From NCBI RefSeq assembly GCF_021474685.1, contig NZ_JAKEIT010000011.1:1-64000 (forward strand): a stretch of 64,000 nucleotides of DNA, written 5' to 3'. This DNA is from Tetragenococcus halophilus (GTDB taxonomy: Bacteria; Bacillota; Bacilli; Lactobacillales; Enterococcaceae). Positions 63,313 to 64,000 of the stretch are shown here, piece by piece (position 1 is the stretch's first letter; each line of letters begins with the position of its first letter). Position numbers and translations under genes: made by a program. Below the pieces are notes generated by a model, which had not been told where the DNA came from, ran no database searches, and was given only the letters and a program-made list of their open reading frames with translations.

Positions 63313-63353
63313 AACACAATTGTGTTTACGATGAAAAGAGTACATGCTATAAT
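63313..63353 (+). promoter_or_regulatory. Promoter and operator of the toxin-antitoxin pair
   Basis: TTTACG (63325), 17 bp, TATAAT (63348). The perfect 14-bp palindrome AACACAATTGTGTT (63313-63326) touches the -35 and is a likely binding site for the antitoxin. Confidence 0.75.
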
Positions 63354-63386
63354 TATGATAGAATTAATCCTAAAGGAGGGAATTAT

Positions 63387-63620
63387 ATGGCTACTATTAC
63401 TGTACGCGTTACTGATGAAGAAAAAGATTTTTTAGATAATATGGCAAAGTTTGAGGGAAAGAGTTTGTCTGAACTATTAAAGACTACAACGCTGTCATCT
63501 TTAGAAGACGCCTATGATGCACAAATTGGGGATGCAGCTTATGATGAGTATTTGAAAAATCCGCAATCCCGTCCTCTGTCAGAATCATTAGAGGAATACG
63601 GCTTAGGAGAGAGCGAATGA
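63387..63620 (+). CDS. RelB/DUF6290-type antitoxin
   Basis: 77-aa protein with an N-terminal ribbon-helix-helix (MATITVRVTDEEKDFLDNMA, KSLSELLK) for DNA binding and an acidic C-terminal tail that would wrap the toxin. AGGAGGG precedes ATG 63387. It overlaps the toxin gene by 4 bp. The palindrome upstream suggests autorepression. Confidence 0.9.
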   Translation: MATITVRVTDEEKDFLDNMAKFEGKSLSELLKTTTLSSLEDAYDAQIGDAAYDEYLKNPQSRPLSESLEEYGLGESE

Positions 63621-63886
63621 CTTTTCATGTAGAGACAACTCGTAGGTTCGATAAGCAATTAAAAAAATTAGACAAATTTGCTGCAAACACTATACTTAAG
63701 TGGCTTGATAAAAATATTGAAGGAAGCAATAATCCAAGATTGATGGGTAAACCGCTCGTTGGAAATCACTCTGGGAAATGGCGCTATCGAATAGGAAGTT
63801 ATCGTGTGATTACCAAGGTTGACGACGAAAAATTAATTATTTTAGCCTTAGAAGTGGGACACAGGAAAGATATTTATAGAAAATAA
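63617..63886 (+). CDS. RelE/ParE-family toxin
   Basis: 89-aa basic protein of the RelE superfamily: FHVETTRRFDKQLKKLD, LMGKPLVGNHSGKWRYRIGSYRVI and the end LEVGHRKDIYRK hold the usual basic and aromatic residues of a ribosome-dependent mRNA interferase. It overlaps its antitoxin by 4 bp and is followed by a terminator. The module looks complete. Confidence 0.92.
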   Translation: MTFHVETTRRFDKQLKKLDKFAANTILKWLDKNIEGSNNPRLMGKPLVGNHSGKWRYRIGSYRVITKVDDEKLIILALEVGHRKDIYRK

Positions 63887-63887
63887 A

Positions 63888-63927
63888 GTTGATCAAAAGA
63901 TAAGATTACTTTTGGTCAATTTTTATA
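63888..63927 (+). terminator. Terminator after the toxin gene
   Basis: TTGATCAAAAG pairs with CTTTTGGTCAA and is followed by TTTTTA. Confidence 0.85.
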
Positions 63928-64000
63928 ATAAGAAGGACGGCTGGTTAAAATTATATAAATGGCGCTTTTAAAGACTTTGATAAATTTAAGACAATATCGG

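Overview
The window is low-GC Firmicutes DNA and fits Enterococcaceae, most likely a Tetragenococcus-like halophile. I infer this from the enterococcal-type housekeeping genes (TatD/RNase M5/RsmA operon, FolT with a tetrahydrofolate riboswitch, malic enzyme, GlsB-like protein), the IS1216-type insertion sequences, and three copies of a fused OpuA-type compatible-solute transporter. No rRNA, tRNA or CRISPR array was found.

Layout. 0-3 kb: an ABC metal transporter, probably Mn, whose permease and binding protein are fused, behind a DtxR/MntR-type operator. 3-7 kb: a metallophosphoesterase, tatD-rnmV-rsmA and a NiaX-like membrane protein. 7-17 kb: a peptide/amide catabolism region (amidohydrolase, a multi-pass membrane protein, a YfcC-type transporter, isoaspartyl dipeptidase). 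Its membrane-protein gene is split by a compound transposon: two 809-bp IS1216-like copies carrying an oleate hydratase and a 44-aa peptide gene, with an intact 8-bp target duplication. 17-21 kb: folT with its riboswitch, a GH3 glycosidase, an aldo/keto reductase and its decayed tandem copy. 21-28 kb: three fused permease/binding proteins sharing one ATPase. The first two are preceded by mini-ORFs that look like collapsed relics of the ATPase gene. 28-38 kb: two pyruvyltransferase-like genes (one with a nonsense codon), GlsB-like and NERD proteins, a 55-aa basic protein, a quinone-reductase-like protein, malic enzyme, flavodoxin, an AI-2E transporter, a peptidoglycan hydrolase and an orphan HigA-type antitoxin.

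38.7-57.9 kb is a capsule/exopolysaccharide cluster: an acidic membrane protein, an LCP ligase, the Wzz/BY-kinase/PHP-phosphatase regulatory set, a CapD-CapM-CapN-CapL-like set, CapE-CapF-CapG (UDP-L-FucNAc synthesis), glycosyltransferases, Wzy, Ugd and Wzx. The gene set resembles the D-FucNAc/L-FucNAc part of the Staphylococcus aureus type 5/8 capsule pathway. After it, 58-64 kb is a scrambled accessory zone: an IS3-family element, relics of its end, several gene fragments, a QueC-like PP-loop protein, a possible DUF2971-like protein and a RelBE-type toxin-antitoxin pair.

Three intergenic arrays (2.8, 16.9 and 31.8 kb) have unrelated sequences but all repeat with a 41-42 bp period. These arrays and the ATPase-relic leaders are the most unusual observations. 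All function calls come from reading translated motifs by eye; no database search was run.
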